This document shows, piece by piece, positions 1 to 8,306 of a DNA stretch of 64,000 bases. A program made the translations under genes and the position numbers. The notes under the pieces are model-generated. The model saw nothing but the letters and a program-made list of their open reading frames with translations, made no database searches and had not been told where the DNA came from. The DNA comes from Chryseobacterium sp. Bi04 (lineage in GTDB: Bacteria; Bacteroidota; Bacteroidia; Flavobacteriales; Weeksellaceae). Numbering within the stretch: position 1 is the stretch's first letter; the number at the start of each line of letters is the position of its first letter. The stretch lies in the NCBI RefSeq assembly GCF_918698085.1, contig NZ_CAKKLP010000001.1, positions 868,001 to 932,000 of the forward strand. Direction: 5' to 3'.

Positions 1-1126
1 TAGACATAGAAAGATCAGCAAAATCTGTAATGGCATAATTATCTATTTTAGTAATAATGTCACCCTTTTTCAGCCCTGCATTCTCTGCGCCGCTGTTATC
101 TCCAAATCCTGTAACATACACTCCGGCACCTGCCTTCAGATCCGTTTTGTTTTGCTTATTATACAATAAAACCTGCTGGTCATTGGAAAGGTCTAAAGAC
201 TGAACCCCTAAGAATCCTCTCTGAACAATTCCGAATTTTTTGATGTCCTCAACAATTTTTCTGGCAAGATTAGCCGGTACAGCAAATCCGTATCCCTGAT
301 AATATCCTGTTGTAGACTGAATTGCTGAGTTAATACCAATCAGTTCTCCATTGGTATTGACCAACGCTCCTCCGGAGTTCCCAGGGTTAATGGCAGCATC
401 GGTCTGAATAAAACTTTCAATAGGATTGGCTGCTTTACCCTGGCTTCCTAAAATACCGATTCCTCTTCCTTTAGCAGAAACAATACCTGCTGTTACGGTA
501 GAGTTTAATCCCAGTGGATTTCCTACAGCAAGCACCCATTGTCCTACATCTATATTATCTGAATTGGCAAAGTTTAAGTAAGGAAGTCCTTTCTCTTCGA
601 TCTTTAATAAAGAAATATCTGTATTGGGATCGGTTCCTATTAAAGTGGCTATATATGATTTCTTGTTGCTTAATACCACTTCAAGTTTGTTAGCACCTGC
701 CACTACGTGATTGTTTGAAATAATATAACCGTCCGGAGAAATGATCACACCGGATCCCATTCCTGAAGGCATATTGTCCGGAACCTGCTGCTTCTGTCTT
801 TGCTGGCCTCTTCCTCCGCCTCCGAATGGATCTCCAAAGAAAAAGTCAAACAGATCCTGCTCTGAAGCTCTGCTGGAAGTTCTGCTTTGATAATTTTTAA
901 TAGTGACTACAGCTGGAACAGTTGTTTTAGCTGCTTTTACGAAGTCATCTCCCACTGCGCCAGTGTTCATCCCTGCAAATGTAGTGTTAGGGGCTGATGT
1001 AGTGAAATAAGATTGATCTCCGTTGTTGGAGTTATGTCCAAAATATTGTATTGCTCCAACGGTAGTAGCACCGGAGACAACTCCTACTACTGCAAATGGT
1101 AATAGTTTTTTTAAAGTACTCTTCAT
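1..1126 (-). CDS. HtrA/Deg-family periplasmic serine protease, 3' end outside the window
   Basis: Trypsin-like serine protease of the DegP/DegQ group, which degrades or refolds damaged envelope proteins. Reading the minus strand from ATG at 1126 gives a hydrophobic N-terminal segment (signal or anchor), a glycine/glutamine-rich loop, and then all three catalytic motifs: His in SNNHVV, Asp in TDPNTDISLLK, and Ser in NPGNSGGAL. A PDZ domain begins near the window edge (RGFLGVQ, then AENAGLKKGDIIT). The gene is open at position 1, so the PDZ region is incomplete. A TAAATTTG promoter box lies about 53 bp upstream, and trhO is divergent. The family assignment is secure. Whether it is a DegP or a DegQ type cannot be decided from this fragment. 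Confidence 0.93.
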   Translation of the reverse strand, partial: MKSTLKKLLPFAVVGVVSGATTVGAIQYFGHNSNNGDQSYFTTSAPNTTFAGMNTGAVGDDFVKAAKTTVPAVVTIKNYQSRTSSRASEQDLFDFFFGDPFGGGGRGQQRQKQQVPDNMPSGMGSGVIISPDGYIISNNHVVAGANKLEVVLSNKKSYIATLIGTDPNTDISLLKIEEKGLPYLNFANSDNIDVGQWVLAVGNPLGLNSTVTAGIVSAKGRGIGILGSQGKAANPIESFIQTDAAINPGNSGGALVNTNGELIGINSAIQSTTGYYQGYGFAVPANLARKIVEDIKKFGIVQRGFLGVQSLDLSNDQQVLLYNKQNKTDLKAGAGVYVTGFGDNSGAENAGLKKGDIITKIDNYAITDFADLSMS

Positions 1127-1519
1127 TGTATATCTTTCTTGTTTATTAATTAATTTCCTTTTTTTGTTTTTGAGTAAACAAATTTAATGTTAAATAAGTA
1201 AGCAATTAGTATGCTATGTTTCAATTTTAACTAAAATTTAACGGGTATTATGTCATTTTATATATTATGTCATAATCTTCGGCGTTCTATTAACAAAACT
1301 TAAAAAATTATTAAAGAAAAAATGTGACATTTTGTAACCTGTCCGGAAAAAATAATGCCTGTTTAAGATACAATATTTTTATTTAAAAAAGATCTTCAGT
1401 ATCCATTTGTCTGAAATTTCTTATTCAGCATTTAGAGGTCTGGTTCTCACTGGTCATACACTTTATTGAAAAATGATTATCTTTGCAAAAATATTTTTCT
1501 CACTTAAAACGTTTATAGC
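1127..1519. promoter_or_regulatory. Divergent intergenic region between htrA-like gene and trhO
   Basis: 393 bp of AT-rich DNA with no credible gene. On the minus strand TAAATTTG (1179-1186) with TTG at 1203-1205 (spacing 16) is a plausible Bacteroidota promoter for the protease. On the plus strand TATCTTTG (1478-1485) is a -7-like box for trhO, but no TTG lies at the usual distance. Nothing else was recognised. Confidence 0.5.
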
Positions 1520-2890
1520 ATGCAACTGTATAACACCTTAAGCGCAGAAGAAAGAGCTCAACTTATTGATGAAGCTTGTAAGGATCGTCTTACACTGTCT
1601 TTCTATGCGTATGCCAACATTGAAGATCCCAAAAAATTTCGCGACGAACTGTTTATAGCCTGGAATGCCCTTGATGCCCTTGGCCGTATTTATGTTGCCC
1701 ATGAAGGAATTAATGCTCAGATGAGCGTTCCCGCGGATCAATTTGAGGCTTTTCGGGACACGCTGGAAGTCTATGATTTCATGAGGGGAATTCGATTAAA
1801 TGTAGCAGTAGATCAGGATAACCATTCTTTTTTAAAATTAACCATAAAAGTCAGACATAAAATTGTAGCTGATGGTTTGAATGATGCTACTTTTGATGTT
1901 ACCAATAAAGGAATTCACCTGAAAGCACAGGAATTCAATGATCTGCTTGAAGATCCCGACACTATTGTAGTGGATTTCAGAAATCATTACGAAAGTGAAG
2001 TTGGGCACTTTGAAGGGGCAATTACTCCGGACGTAGAAAATTTCAGAGAAAGTTTGCCCATTATCAACGAACAGTTACAGGATTTTAAAGAAGATAAAAA
2101 ACTGTTGATGTACTGTACCGGTGGAATCCGTTGCGAAAAAGCCAGTGCTTACTTCAAGCATCAGGGTTTTAAAAATGTTTTCCAATTAGAAGGAGGAATC
2201 ATTGAATATACCCGCCAGATTAAAGAAGAAGGGATAAAAAGTAAATTCATTGGTAAAAACTTTGTATTTGACCACCGTTTAGGAGAACGTATTACAGACG
2301 ATATTATTTCGCAGTGTCACCAGTGTGGTAAGCCTTGTGATAACCATACGAACTGCTCTAATGATGCCTGTCATTTATTGTTTATTCAATGTGACGACTG
2401 TAAAGCTGCTATGGAAAATTGTTGCTCTACAGAATGCTTGGAAACCATACATCTACCTTTGGAAGAGCAAGTGAAGTTACGAAAAGGGTTACAGGTAGGA
2501 AATAAGGTTTTCAGAAAAGGAAAATCTGATGCCCTGAAGTTTAAAAAATCAGGTGATCTGCCCCATAAACCTTTAGCAAAAGCGGAAACAAAAAATATCC
2601 GTCAGAAAATTACGGTAAAAAAAGTACAGGTTGGAAAAGCAGAGCATTATTATTCAAAATCAAAAATCGGACAGTTTTTAATAGAGAATAAAGAACTTTC
2701 CGTAGGCGATAGAATATTAATTTCGGGACCTACCACGGGAGAGCAGGAACTTACCATTACAGAAATTTATGCCAATGGAGGTCCTTGTGAAACGGCTAAA
2801 AAAGGAGATCAGATCACTTTTGAAATTCCATTTAGAGTTCGTTTGTCTGACAAATTATATAAAATAGTACAACCTTCTGAAAATGCATAA
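1520..2890 (+). CDS. trhO: tRNA uridine(34) hydroxylase TrhO (YceA/UPF0176 rhodanese-like protein)
   Basis: TrhO-family enzymes use O2 to hydroxylate U34 of certain tRNAs, a step toward cmo5U/mo5U. The 456-residue protein has the N-terminal acylphosphatase-like domain (about residues 25-120), a rhodanese domain (about 140-240) with the active-site loop CTGGIRC (Cys199 and Cys205), and a cysteine-rich segment (about 285-325) with CxxC pairs. The proteins from E. coli and B. subtilis are nearer 320-350 residues. The extra C-terminal 110 residues, Lys-rich then beta-like, fit the longer Bacteroidota form, but this is from memory. The next gene starts 5 bp after the stop, so the two are probably co-transcribed. 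Confidence 0.9.
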   Translation: MQLYNTLSAEERAQLIDEACKDRLTLSFYAYANIEDPKKFRDELFIAWNALDALGRIYVAHEGINAQMSVPADQFEAFRDTLEVYDFMRGIRLNVAVDQDNHSFLKLTIKVRHKIVADGLNDATFDVTNKGIHLKAQEFNDLLEDPDTIVVDFRNHYESEVGHFEGAITPDVENFRESLPIINEQLQDFKEDKKLLMYCTGGIRCEKASAYFKHQGFKNVFQLEGGIIEYTRQIKEEGIKSKFIGKNFVFDHRLGERITDDIISQCHQCGKPCDNHTNCSNDACHLLFIQCDDCKAAMENCCSTECLETIHLPLEEQVKLRKGLQVGNKVFRKGKSDALKFKKSGDLPHKPLAKAETKNIRQKITVKKVQVGKAEHYYSKSKIGQFLIENKELSVGDRILISGPTTGEQELTITEIYANGGPCETAKKGDQITFEIPFRVRLSDKLYKIVQPSENA

Positions 2891-2895
2891 TCATT

Positions 2896-3471
2896 ATGCT
2901 GAAAGCAGATCTTAGAAAAAAATATATGCAAAAAAGAAAAGCCTTGTCCCGTGATGAGGCTTTCTTGTTATCCGAAAAAATACTGGCTCAGTTTTTAAAC
3001 TTCTTTACGCCTTATGAAGGCCAGAAAGTACATGTTTTCATTCCCATTGAGAAGTTTAATGAGATAGATACCCAAATCTTCATCCAGTATTTTTTAGAGC
3101 AGAATATACATGTTTATGTGCCTAAAGTAGTAGGTGATCAATTGATCAGTGTCGAAATTTTTAAAGATACTGCTTTTGAAACCAGTGCCTGGGGGATTGC
3201 TGAGCCGGCTTCCAATGAAGATTCCGGAGAAATCTGTTTTGATTATGTTATTACTCCCTTACTGTATTGTGATAAAAAGGGGAATAGAGTAGGCTATGGC
3301 AAAGGATTCTATGATGCTTTTTTTGAAAGTGCATGCAAAGAATTAAAAAAAATCGGAGTCAATTACTTTGACCCCGATGAATATATTGATGACGTATGGG
3401 AAAATGATATTCCCTTAGACTATTTGGTAACTCCTACAGAGGTGCTGTCTTTCTTAAGCGGTTTAGAATAA
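2896..3471 (+). CDS. 5-formyltetrahydrofolate cyclo-ligase
   Basis: Catalyses ATP-dependent conversion of 5-formyl-THF to 5,10-methenyl-THF, feeding one-carbon metabolism. The 191-residue length is normal. The signature near residues 120-140 is visible: VTPLLYCD followed by GNRVGYGKGFYD. The Lys/Arg-rich N-terminus (LRKKYMQKRKAL) also fits the family. It starts 5 bp after trhO and probably forms an operon with it. Its last 52 bp overlap, tail to tail, the minus-strand lipoprotein gene ending at 3420. Such a convergent overlap is unusual but both frames look real. Confidence 0.93.
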   Translation: MLKADLRKKYMQKRKALSRDEAFLLSEKILAQFLNFFTPYEGQKVHVFIPIEKFNEIDTQIFIQYFLEQNIHVYVPKVVGDQLISVEIFKDTAFETSAWGIAEPASNEDSGEICFDYVITPLLYCDKKGNRVGYGKGFYDAFFESACKELKKIGVNYFDPDEYIDDVWENDIPLDYLVTPTEVLSFLSGLE

Positions 3472-4001
3472 AAATCCAGGAAATAAAATTTAAACTCTTT
3501 TTTTAGCTTAGGTGTTGATAGCAGGATATACTGTGCATTCTTTTCAAAATTCCCTAAAGATTTATTCTTACTGTCGAAGTATTCTACATTGAATTTGGCA
3601 TAATCCAGGGTATCCTTTTTATAAAATTCTTTATAAACACTGAGGTTATTCACTTTAATTGATCTTACCTTCATGCTGTCCAGTTCCCTGAATAACCTCT
3701 TAAAAGTTAAAGAATCCGGCTTGTGGAAATAACTTTGCATCTGGGAATAGATCACCGTGTCTATTTCCGTATTTCTGTTTCCTGACAAATAGAGAGTAGA
3801 CAGATCCATTAGCTCCTGAACTTTTTGTTTTGTGATTGAATTGATAGCCTGCATGCTGTCCATCTGTACGGCAGGATAACTTTTGGCATTGTTGCTGTTT
3901 CGAAGCTTATCGAGATCGCTTACTTCTGTTTTTTTATTGTTACAGGCTGTAACTGCTAAAAAAAGCACTGCAAAAATTAAAAAATTATTTATTTTTTTCA
4001 T
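3420..4001 (-). CDS. Putative lipoprotein, function unknown
   Basis: 193 residues beginning with a lipoprotein signal: a charged start, a hydrophobic run and the lipobox LAVTAC at about residues 15-20. This predicts export and lipidation of the Cys. The rest is polar with a helical segment and then beta-like stretches (VNLSVYKEFYKKDTLDYAKFNV). I do not recognise the family. Its start overlaps the 3' end of the upstream membrane-protein gene by 17 bp, so the pair is probably translationally coupled and works together. The stop is TAG, inside the 3' end of the convergent cyclo-ligase gene. Confidence 0.75.
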   Translation of the reverse strand: MKKINNFLIFAVLFLAVTACNNKKTEVSDLDKLRNSNNAKSYPAVQMDSMQAINSITKQKVQELMDLSTLYLSGNRNTEIDTVIYSQMQSYFHKPDSLTFKRLFRELDSMKVRSIKVNNLSVYKEFYKKDTLDYAKFNVEYFDSKNKSLGNFEKNAQYILLSTPKLKKEFKFYFLDFYSKPLKKDSTSVGVTK

Positions 4002-5166
4002 CTGTGGATGCGATTTTAAATTTAATAGATATAATCTTACCGTTGTTGTCCTTTTTCATTTCTATAACATTCAGGTTTTTCAATGAAGTAGTGGGAGTGG
4101 TCACCAGGGTAATGTATTTTTGTTTGTCCAGTCTTTCTATACCATAAGTATCGTTGTCGTATACCTGATATATCACCGCATTACTGCTGATCAGGTTTTC
4201 TAACTGATTTCTTTTTTGCTTAATGAGTGCTACCTGCTCTTCGGGGTTTCCGCCTTTAATATCTTTAATGGAAAAATAATAAGCAGCCATTTTATAATCA
4301 TCGGGCTTTAGCTCTATTTTTTCTTCTTCAGGTGCATTTTCAAGATTTCTGTTAACATCCAGAGGTTCATAGAATGGAGCACTGATCCGCATTTTCAGGT
4401 TCTTATCCTTTGTTGAATATAAAAAACAGTCGCCAGGTTTTATTTTATACATAATTGGAGACTCATTTTCTTTAATCACCATAATGTCTAATGTATTGAT
4501 GACATTCACACTGCGGTCCTTGTCAATAAAACAATATTTATAAGTTTTTGAAAAAAGTACATCCTTGAAGCCTAGCACCCCCGTTATTGTTATCAATACT
4601 GAAGTGATAAGTGCCCATGCATTTTTTTTGAAGAAATTTTTCTTGGGAACATCTGGTGATTGAACCTGTTCCTGAGAAATAGTTGTTATTTTATTAACTG
4701 ATTGATTGTCAGTATTTGTTTTTTGTAAATCAGTAGTTTCAGGTGTCTTAATTTCTGTTTTTTGGACAGGAATTTCAGTTTTTGGGAGTTCCGGAGCTAT
4801 TTGAACAGTTTTTTCCAATTCTTTAAGTTCTTCGTCCTCCAGATTTTCAATTTCCTGCAGTAATTCTCCAGCAAAAAGATGTTGCTTTTTGAATTCATAC
4901 CAAGAGTCGTAACCCGCATAAATGCTCAGCAAATTGAGCATGTCAATTCTGGGTAATTTTGTAACCGGTGAAGTTTTAAAGTAAGTGTAAAATGACTTTT
5001 CACTGATGTTGCCTTTGGCTTTTTTCCGCAGGTCTTCCTGGAAATATATAATGTCTATACCCTTCCATTTTGAAATATCATCATGCGAAGGGGTATATTC
5101 TTTTAAGTATTGACCCTGAACATCCTTTTTTAACTGTTCAAAGTGTAATAAATCTAAATCTGCCAA
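3985..5166 (-). CDS. Single-pass membrane protein with a cytoplasmic N-terminal helical domain, function unknown
   Basis: 393 residues. Residues 1-97 form a compact helical region with EKSFYTYFK and LPRIDMLNLLSIYAGYDSWYEF, a pattern I associate with N-terminal modules of other Bacteroidota proteins, possibly helix-turn-helix-like. An acidic and then proline/threonine-rich linker follows (about 105-175). One transmembrane segment lies near 183-205, and the last 190 residues would be periplasmic. The start is a TTG codon: an in-frame TAA lies two codons upstream, and the next in-frame ATG would delete the N-terminal domain. A promoter and a perfect palindrome precede it. It overlaps the downstream lipoprotein gene. 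A role as a membrane-bound sensor is inference only. Confidence 0.75.
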   Translation of the reverse strand: MADLDLLHFEQLKKDVQGQYLKEYTPSHDDISKWKGIDIIYFQEDLRKKAKGNISEKSFYTYFKTSPVTKLPRIDMLNLLSIYAGYDSWYEFKKQHLFAGELLQEIENLEDEELKELEKTVQIAPELPKTEIPVQKTEIKTPETTDLQKTNTDNQSVNKITTISQEQVQSPDVPKKNFFKKNAWALITSVLITITGVLGFKDVLFSKTYKYCFIDKDRSVNVINTLDIMVIKENESPIMYKIKPGDCFLYSTKDKNLKMRISAPFYEPLDVNRNLENAPEEEKIELKPDDYKMAAYYFSIKDIKGGNPEEQVALIKQKRNQLENLISSNAVIYQVYDNDTYGIERLDKQKYITLVTTPTTSLKNLNVIEMKKDNNGKIISIKFKIASTDEKNK

Positions 5167-5209
5167 TTTTTAAAATAATAATTAAATTGTTGATTATCAG
5201 TTATGTTTT

Positions 5210-5230
5210 TTTGTAAAACTATTTTACAAA
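5210..5230. promoter_or_regulatory. Perfect 21-bp palindrome, candidate operator
   Basis: TTTGTAAAA-CTA-TTTTACAAA, two perfect 9-bp arms around a 3-bp centre. It overlaps the -7 box and expected start site of the minus-strand promoter for the membrane-protein gene starting at 5166. That is where a repressor would bind. Confidence 0.5.
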
Positions 5231-5257
5231 GTTATTACAATTATTTTTCATAAACAA
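5227..5257 (-). promoter_or_regulatory. Predicted promoter of the 393-residue membrane-protein gene
   Basis: On the minus strand TTG (plus-strand CAA at 5255-5257), 20 nt, then TAACTTTG (plus 5227-5234). It fits the Bacteroidota consensus TTG-N17-20-TAnnTTTG. The transcript would start near 5221, inside the palindrome. Confidence 0.5.
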
Positions 5258-5272
5258 GTTTTCTATCTGCTA

Positions 5273-5280
5273 TACCTTTG
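5273..5280 (+). promoter_or_regulatory. -7-like promoter box for the alanine-rich lipoprotein gene
   Basis: TACCTTTG matches TAnnTTTG. No TTG is seen at the expected distance upstream. It would give a leader of about 60 nt. Confidence 0.4.
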
Positions 5281-5349
5281 TCTTGTTCAAATAACAGAAC
5301 AGAAGAAAATTTTATAAAACAATATTAACAAAATTAAATTTAATTTATT

Positions 5350-5676
5350 ATGAAAAAGTCATTATTCGTAGCTGCTATCGCTGCAATCTCTCTAGTTGCT
5401 TGTAAAAAAACTGAAGCTACTGCTACTGAAGGTACTACTGATTCAGCTGCTGTAACTGCTGATTCTGCTGCTGTTGTAGTTGATTCTGCTGCTAAAGTTG
5501 TTGATTCTGCTGCTACTACTGCTGTAGATGCTACTAAAGATGCTGCTGCTGCTACTACTGCTGCTGGTGCTGAAGTTGCTAAAGATGCTGCTAAAGGAGC
5601 TGCTGACGCTGCTAAAGGAGCTGCTGATGCTGCTAAAGGAGCTGCTGATGCTGCTAAAGATGCTGCTAAGAAATAA
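5350..5676 (+). CDS. Small alanine-rich repeat lipoprotein
   Basis: 108 residues with an N-terminal lipobox (LVAC, Cys18), so probably an outer-membrane or periplasmic lipoprotein. The mature part is almost only Ala, Asp, Lys, Thr and Val. It has DSAA(V/T) repeats near residues 31-56 and AAKGAAD heptads near 80-100. This composition predicts an amphipathic helix, loosely resembling LEA-like or Lpp-like proteins. Function is unknown. The gene stands alone between a promoter box and a strong terminator, and codon choice is strongly biased to GCT, which suggests high expression. Antisense and other-frame readings of this low-complexity stretch are artefacts. Confidence 0.8.
   Translation: MKKSLFVAAIAAISLVACKKTEATATEGTTDSAAVTADSAAVVVDSAAKVVDSAATTAVDATKDAAAATTAAGAEVAKDAAKGAADAAKGAADAAKGAADAAKDAAKK
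5587..5670 (+). repeat. 21-bp tandem repeat inside the alanine-rich lipoprotein gene
   Basis: Three near-identical 21-bp units at 5587-5607, 5608-5628 and 5629-5649, each encoding AAKGAAD, differ only at the last base of the GAY codon. A degenerate fourth unit follows. Unit gain or loss would keep the frame. Confidence 0.85.
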
Positions 5677-5702
5677 TTCTAGCATAAGCTTAACAATAAA
5701 AG

Positions 5703-5731
5703 AACCGTTTCACCCAGTGAAACGGTTTTTT
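5703..5731 (+). terminator. Rho-independent terminator after the alanine-rich lipoprotein gene
   Basis: An 11-bp perfect stem (AACCGTTTCAC with GTGAAACGGTT) around CCA, followed by a T-run. Confidence 0.9.
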
Positions 5732-5819
5732 ATGTCTTGTTTTAATCTGTCATTGTAAACCCAAAGGTAAAGCAACTTCAGAATATAAAATATACGGAAT
5801 TACTTATAGCGTAAATCTT

Positions 5820-6587
5820 TTATCCTTTTTTCTGTTTCAATGATTCATAACAGGTGATGGCTACCGCATTGCTCAGGTTTAAAGAATCAATACTTCCAGC
5901 CATTGGAATCAGGGTGTTCTGTCCTTTTCCCATCCAGAAATCACTCAATCCTGAATGTTCAGTACCAAACAATACCGCGGATCGCTGTTTGAAATCTTTT
6001 TTATAAAGATCTTCCGCACTTTCATCCATCAGAGTAGTATAGATGTTGAATTTGTTTTGCTGAAGAAATTTCAGTGTTTCTTCATTTTCAGCCTGATAGA
6101 CTTCCATACCAAAAAGGCAGCCTACACTGGATCTGATGACATTGGGGTTATAGAAATCTGTTTTTCCGTCTGCTACAATAAGGGCATCAATTCCAAATGC
6201 CTCACAGCTTCTTAAAATTGCTCCCAGGTTTCCAGGTTTTTCTACACCTTCAACAATAATAACCGTAGCGTTTTCTTTCGGAACAAATGATGATAAAAGT
6301 GTTTCTTTAGCCTGATAAATACCGATAATCCCTTCAGAGCTTCCTCTGTATGCTATTTTTTCATATACTTTCTCACTAACGTAATGGATTTTTCCATCAG
6401 GTGTTTTTCCTTTAAAGATATTTTCACAAATAAAATATTCTAAAGGCTCGAAATGATAGTGTACAGCTCTTTTATTTTCCTGCTGTCCCTCTACAACAAA
6501 TACGTTGGATTTTTTACGGAATCTATTGTCAGTAAGGAGCTTAGTGACGTTTTTTACTTTATCGTTCTGAAAACTTTCTATCAACAT
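5820..6587 (-). CDS. TrmH/SpoU-family RNA 2'-O-methyltransferase
   Basis: SPOUT methyltransferase that uses S-adenosylmethionine to methylate a ribose in tRNA or rRNA. The 255 residues contain an N-terminal RNA-binding domain (about 1-95, VVEGQQENKRA) and the SpoU catalytic domain with all three motifs: PGNLGAILRSC (118-128), LFGTEHSGL (207-215) and the knot motif SLNLSNAVAI (235-244). Asn120, Arg126 and Asn240 are the usual conserved residues. The sequence does not tell whether it is an RlmB-like or TrmH-like enzyme. It stands alone, and about 90 bp without clear signals separate it from rmuC. Confidence 0.9.
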   Translation of the reverse strand: MLIESFQNDKVKNVTKLLTDNRFRKKSNVFVVEGQQENKRAVHYHFEPLEYFICENIFKGKTPDGKIHYVSEKVYEKIAYRGSSEGIIGIYQAKETLLSSFVPKENATVIIVEGVEKPGNLGAILRSCEAFGIDALIVADGKTDFYNPNVIRSSVGCLFGMEVYQAENEETLKFLQQNKFNIYTTLMDESAEDLYKKDFKQRSAVLFGTEHSGLSDFWMGKGQNTLIPMAGSIDSLNLSNAVAITCYESLKQKKG

Positions 6588-6678
6588 AGTGCAAAATTAT
6601 GCAAAATTTATGATTGAGCTTCTGTGCTTTATGTAAAAAGGTTTTTTTCGGATGATATAGCTGTGTTTTTCATAGCAA

Positions 6679-8181
6679 TTAATTTTCAGGGTCTAAAATA
6701 TTGCTGTTATCAATAAGACTTGGTGGAAGATCTTTTTTGTTTTTGATGCCCAGAGATTTAAGCTTTTGAGTCTGAATGATAAGATTGTCGTTACCCGTGT
6801 GAAGCTGTTTGTAGGCATCATTATACACATTTTTGGCCTGGTCAAGATTCCTTCCTACTTTCTCGAGATTCTCCACAAAACCTACAAACTTGTCATAAAG
6901 TTTAGCACCCCGTTCAGCAATTTCCAAGGAATTTCTGTTTTGATATTCACGTTTCCAAAGATCAGCAATAAGCTTCAGAGAGGTGATCAGATTACTTGGA
7001 TTCAGTAACAGAATTCTCCTTTCGTAAGCGTAATTCCAAAGGTGCTGGTCTGCCTGCATCGCTGCAATATAGGCGGGTTCGCTCGGGATAAACATCATTA
7101 CAAAGTCTAACGATTTTCCATAATCATCATAGGCTTTCTGACTAAGCTGTGTAATATGGTTTTTGATGGATCCCAGATGCTGGCTTAGTTTTATGGCGTA
7201 TACATCCTGATCGGTTTCGTCTACCAGATCTGTAAAAGCTGTGAGTGAAACTTTAGAATCAATAATTACATTTCTTTCATCAGGATATTTTATAACGGCA
7301 TCAGGACGCATTTTCTTACCTGAAAATTCGGAAAACAGAGCATTGTTATCTTCATCGCGAAGTTCATGTTCAAGAAAATATTCCCTTCCTTTTACAAGTC
7401 CTGATTTTTCAAGGATACTTTCCAAAATCATTTCACCCCAATTTCCCTGGGTTTTACTTTCCCCTTTCAGAGCCCTGGTCAATTTTTTAGCATCCTCAGA
7501 AATCTGCTGATTAAGCTCGGCAAGTTCTTTTACTTTTTCGGCCAGTGAGAAACGTTCTTTATTTTCCTTTTCATAGGCTTCATTGACCTTATTTTTAAGC
7601 TCAGCAATTTTTTCCTGGAAAGGATCAAGGATATTTTTTAAGTTATTTTGATTCAGTGTGGTGAATTTTTCTGTCTTTTCCTCTAAAATTTTATTAGCGA
7701 GGTTTTCAAACTGTAATTTTGACTCTTCCTGAATTTTTGTAATTTCTTCTTTCTGGGTATCCAATGATTTTTGAAGCCCCTCATTCTTTGCGGAAAGCTC
7801 AGCATTTTTAGCAAAAATATCCTGCTTTTCCAAAACCAGTGTCTCGATATAAGAAGTCTGTTTAATGCTAAGCTGCTTCAATTCCTGATATTGCATACTC
7901 AGCGACGAATACTCGGCAGAGACTTTTGCGAATTCATTTTTCAGATCATTCAGGAGATCCTGGTGCAGAAGGTTTTGTTCTTTTTCTTTTTCCACCTCTT
8001 TGCCCAGTTCCTGAATTTTCAGTCCACTGTTGGAAAGGTCGGAATTATTTTTAATATATAAATTATTCAATTCATCATAAGAGCTCCTTGAAACCATTGA
8101 CGATTTCAAAGCAAAATATAAAACTACGGCTCCTAATAAACCACCTATAATAAACCCAATAATTAAATAGATCATCTCCAT
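6679..8181 (-). CDS. rmuC: RmuC-family DNA recombination protein
   Basis: RmuC is thought to be a nuclease-related protein that limits recombination at inverted repeats. The 500-residue protein has one N-terminal transmembrane segment (about 5-25) and a long coiled coil (about 30-235). The conserved RmuC domain follows (about 235-440), recognisable from GESKTQGNWGE, the metal-site-like RPDAVIKYPD and VIIDSKVSL stretch, and FVMMFIPSEPA. The C-terminus is charged. The start ATG at 8181 was chosen because it places the anchor at the N-terminus. A second ATG two codons in is equally possible. Confidence 0.9.
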   Translation of the reverse strand: MEMIYLIIGFIIGGLLGAVVLYFALKSSMVSRSSYDELNNLYIKNNSDLSNSGLKIQELGKEVEKEKEQNLLHQDLLNDLKNEFAKVSAEYSSLSMQYQELKQLSIKQTSYIETLVLEKQDIFAKNAELSAKNEGLQKSLDTQKEEITKIQEESKLQFENLANKILEEKTEKFTTLNQNNLKNILDPFQEKIAELKNKVNEAYEKENKERFSLAEKVKELAELNQQISEDAKKLTRALKGESKTQGNWGEMILESILEKSGLVKGREYFLEHELRDEDNNALFSEFSGKKMRPDAVIKYPDERNVIIDSKVSLTAFTDLVDETDQDVYAIKLSQHLGSIKNHITQLSQKAYDDYGKSLDFVMMFIPSEPAYIAAMQADQHLWNYAYERRILLLNPSNLITSLKLIADLWKREYQNRNSLEIAERGAKLYDKFVGFVENLEKVGRNLDQAKNVYNDAYKQLHTGNDNLIIQTQKLKSLGIKNKKDLPPSLIDNSNILDPEN

Positions 8182-8194
8182 TTTTCAAAATTAT

Positions 8195-8267
8195 GAAAAA
8201 AGGCTGGAAGTTACTACCGGATAATGAATTCCCGGAAGCGCTGCTCTTTCAATCTTCAGCCTTTTTC
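8195..8267. repeat. Imperfect inverted repeat between rmuC and the response-regulator gene
   Basis: Outer arms AAAAAAGGCTG (8196-8206) and CAGCCTTTTTC (8257-8267), with an inner CCGG...CCGG. It looks like a palindromic intergenic element rather than coding DNA. It lies in a divergent promoter region where a terminator is not needed. Confidence 0.5.
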
Positions 8268-8306
8268 CTAAAGAATACTTATATTTATAGGAAATTTCAG
8301 GGCTAT

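Noticed and set aside
5587..5670. CRISPR-like array
   Set aside because: The 21-bp units are contiguous, without spacers, and in frame within a coding sequence.
5443..5758. Ser-rich antisense and Leu-rich alternative-frame readings of the alanine-rich gene
   Set aside because: They are direct consequences of the GCT-rich tandem repeat in other frames.
8193..8306. Upstream 38-codon extension of the OmpR-type regulator
   Set aside because: It lies in an inverted repeat and adds residues not seen in the family. The receiver domain starts properly at ATG 8307.
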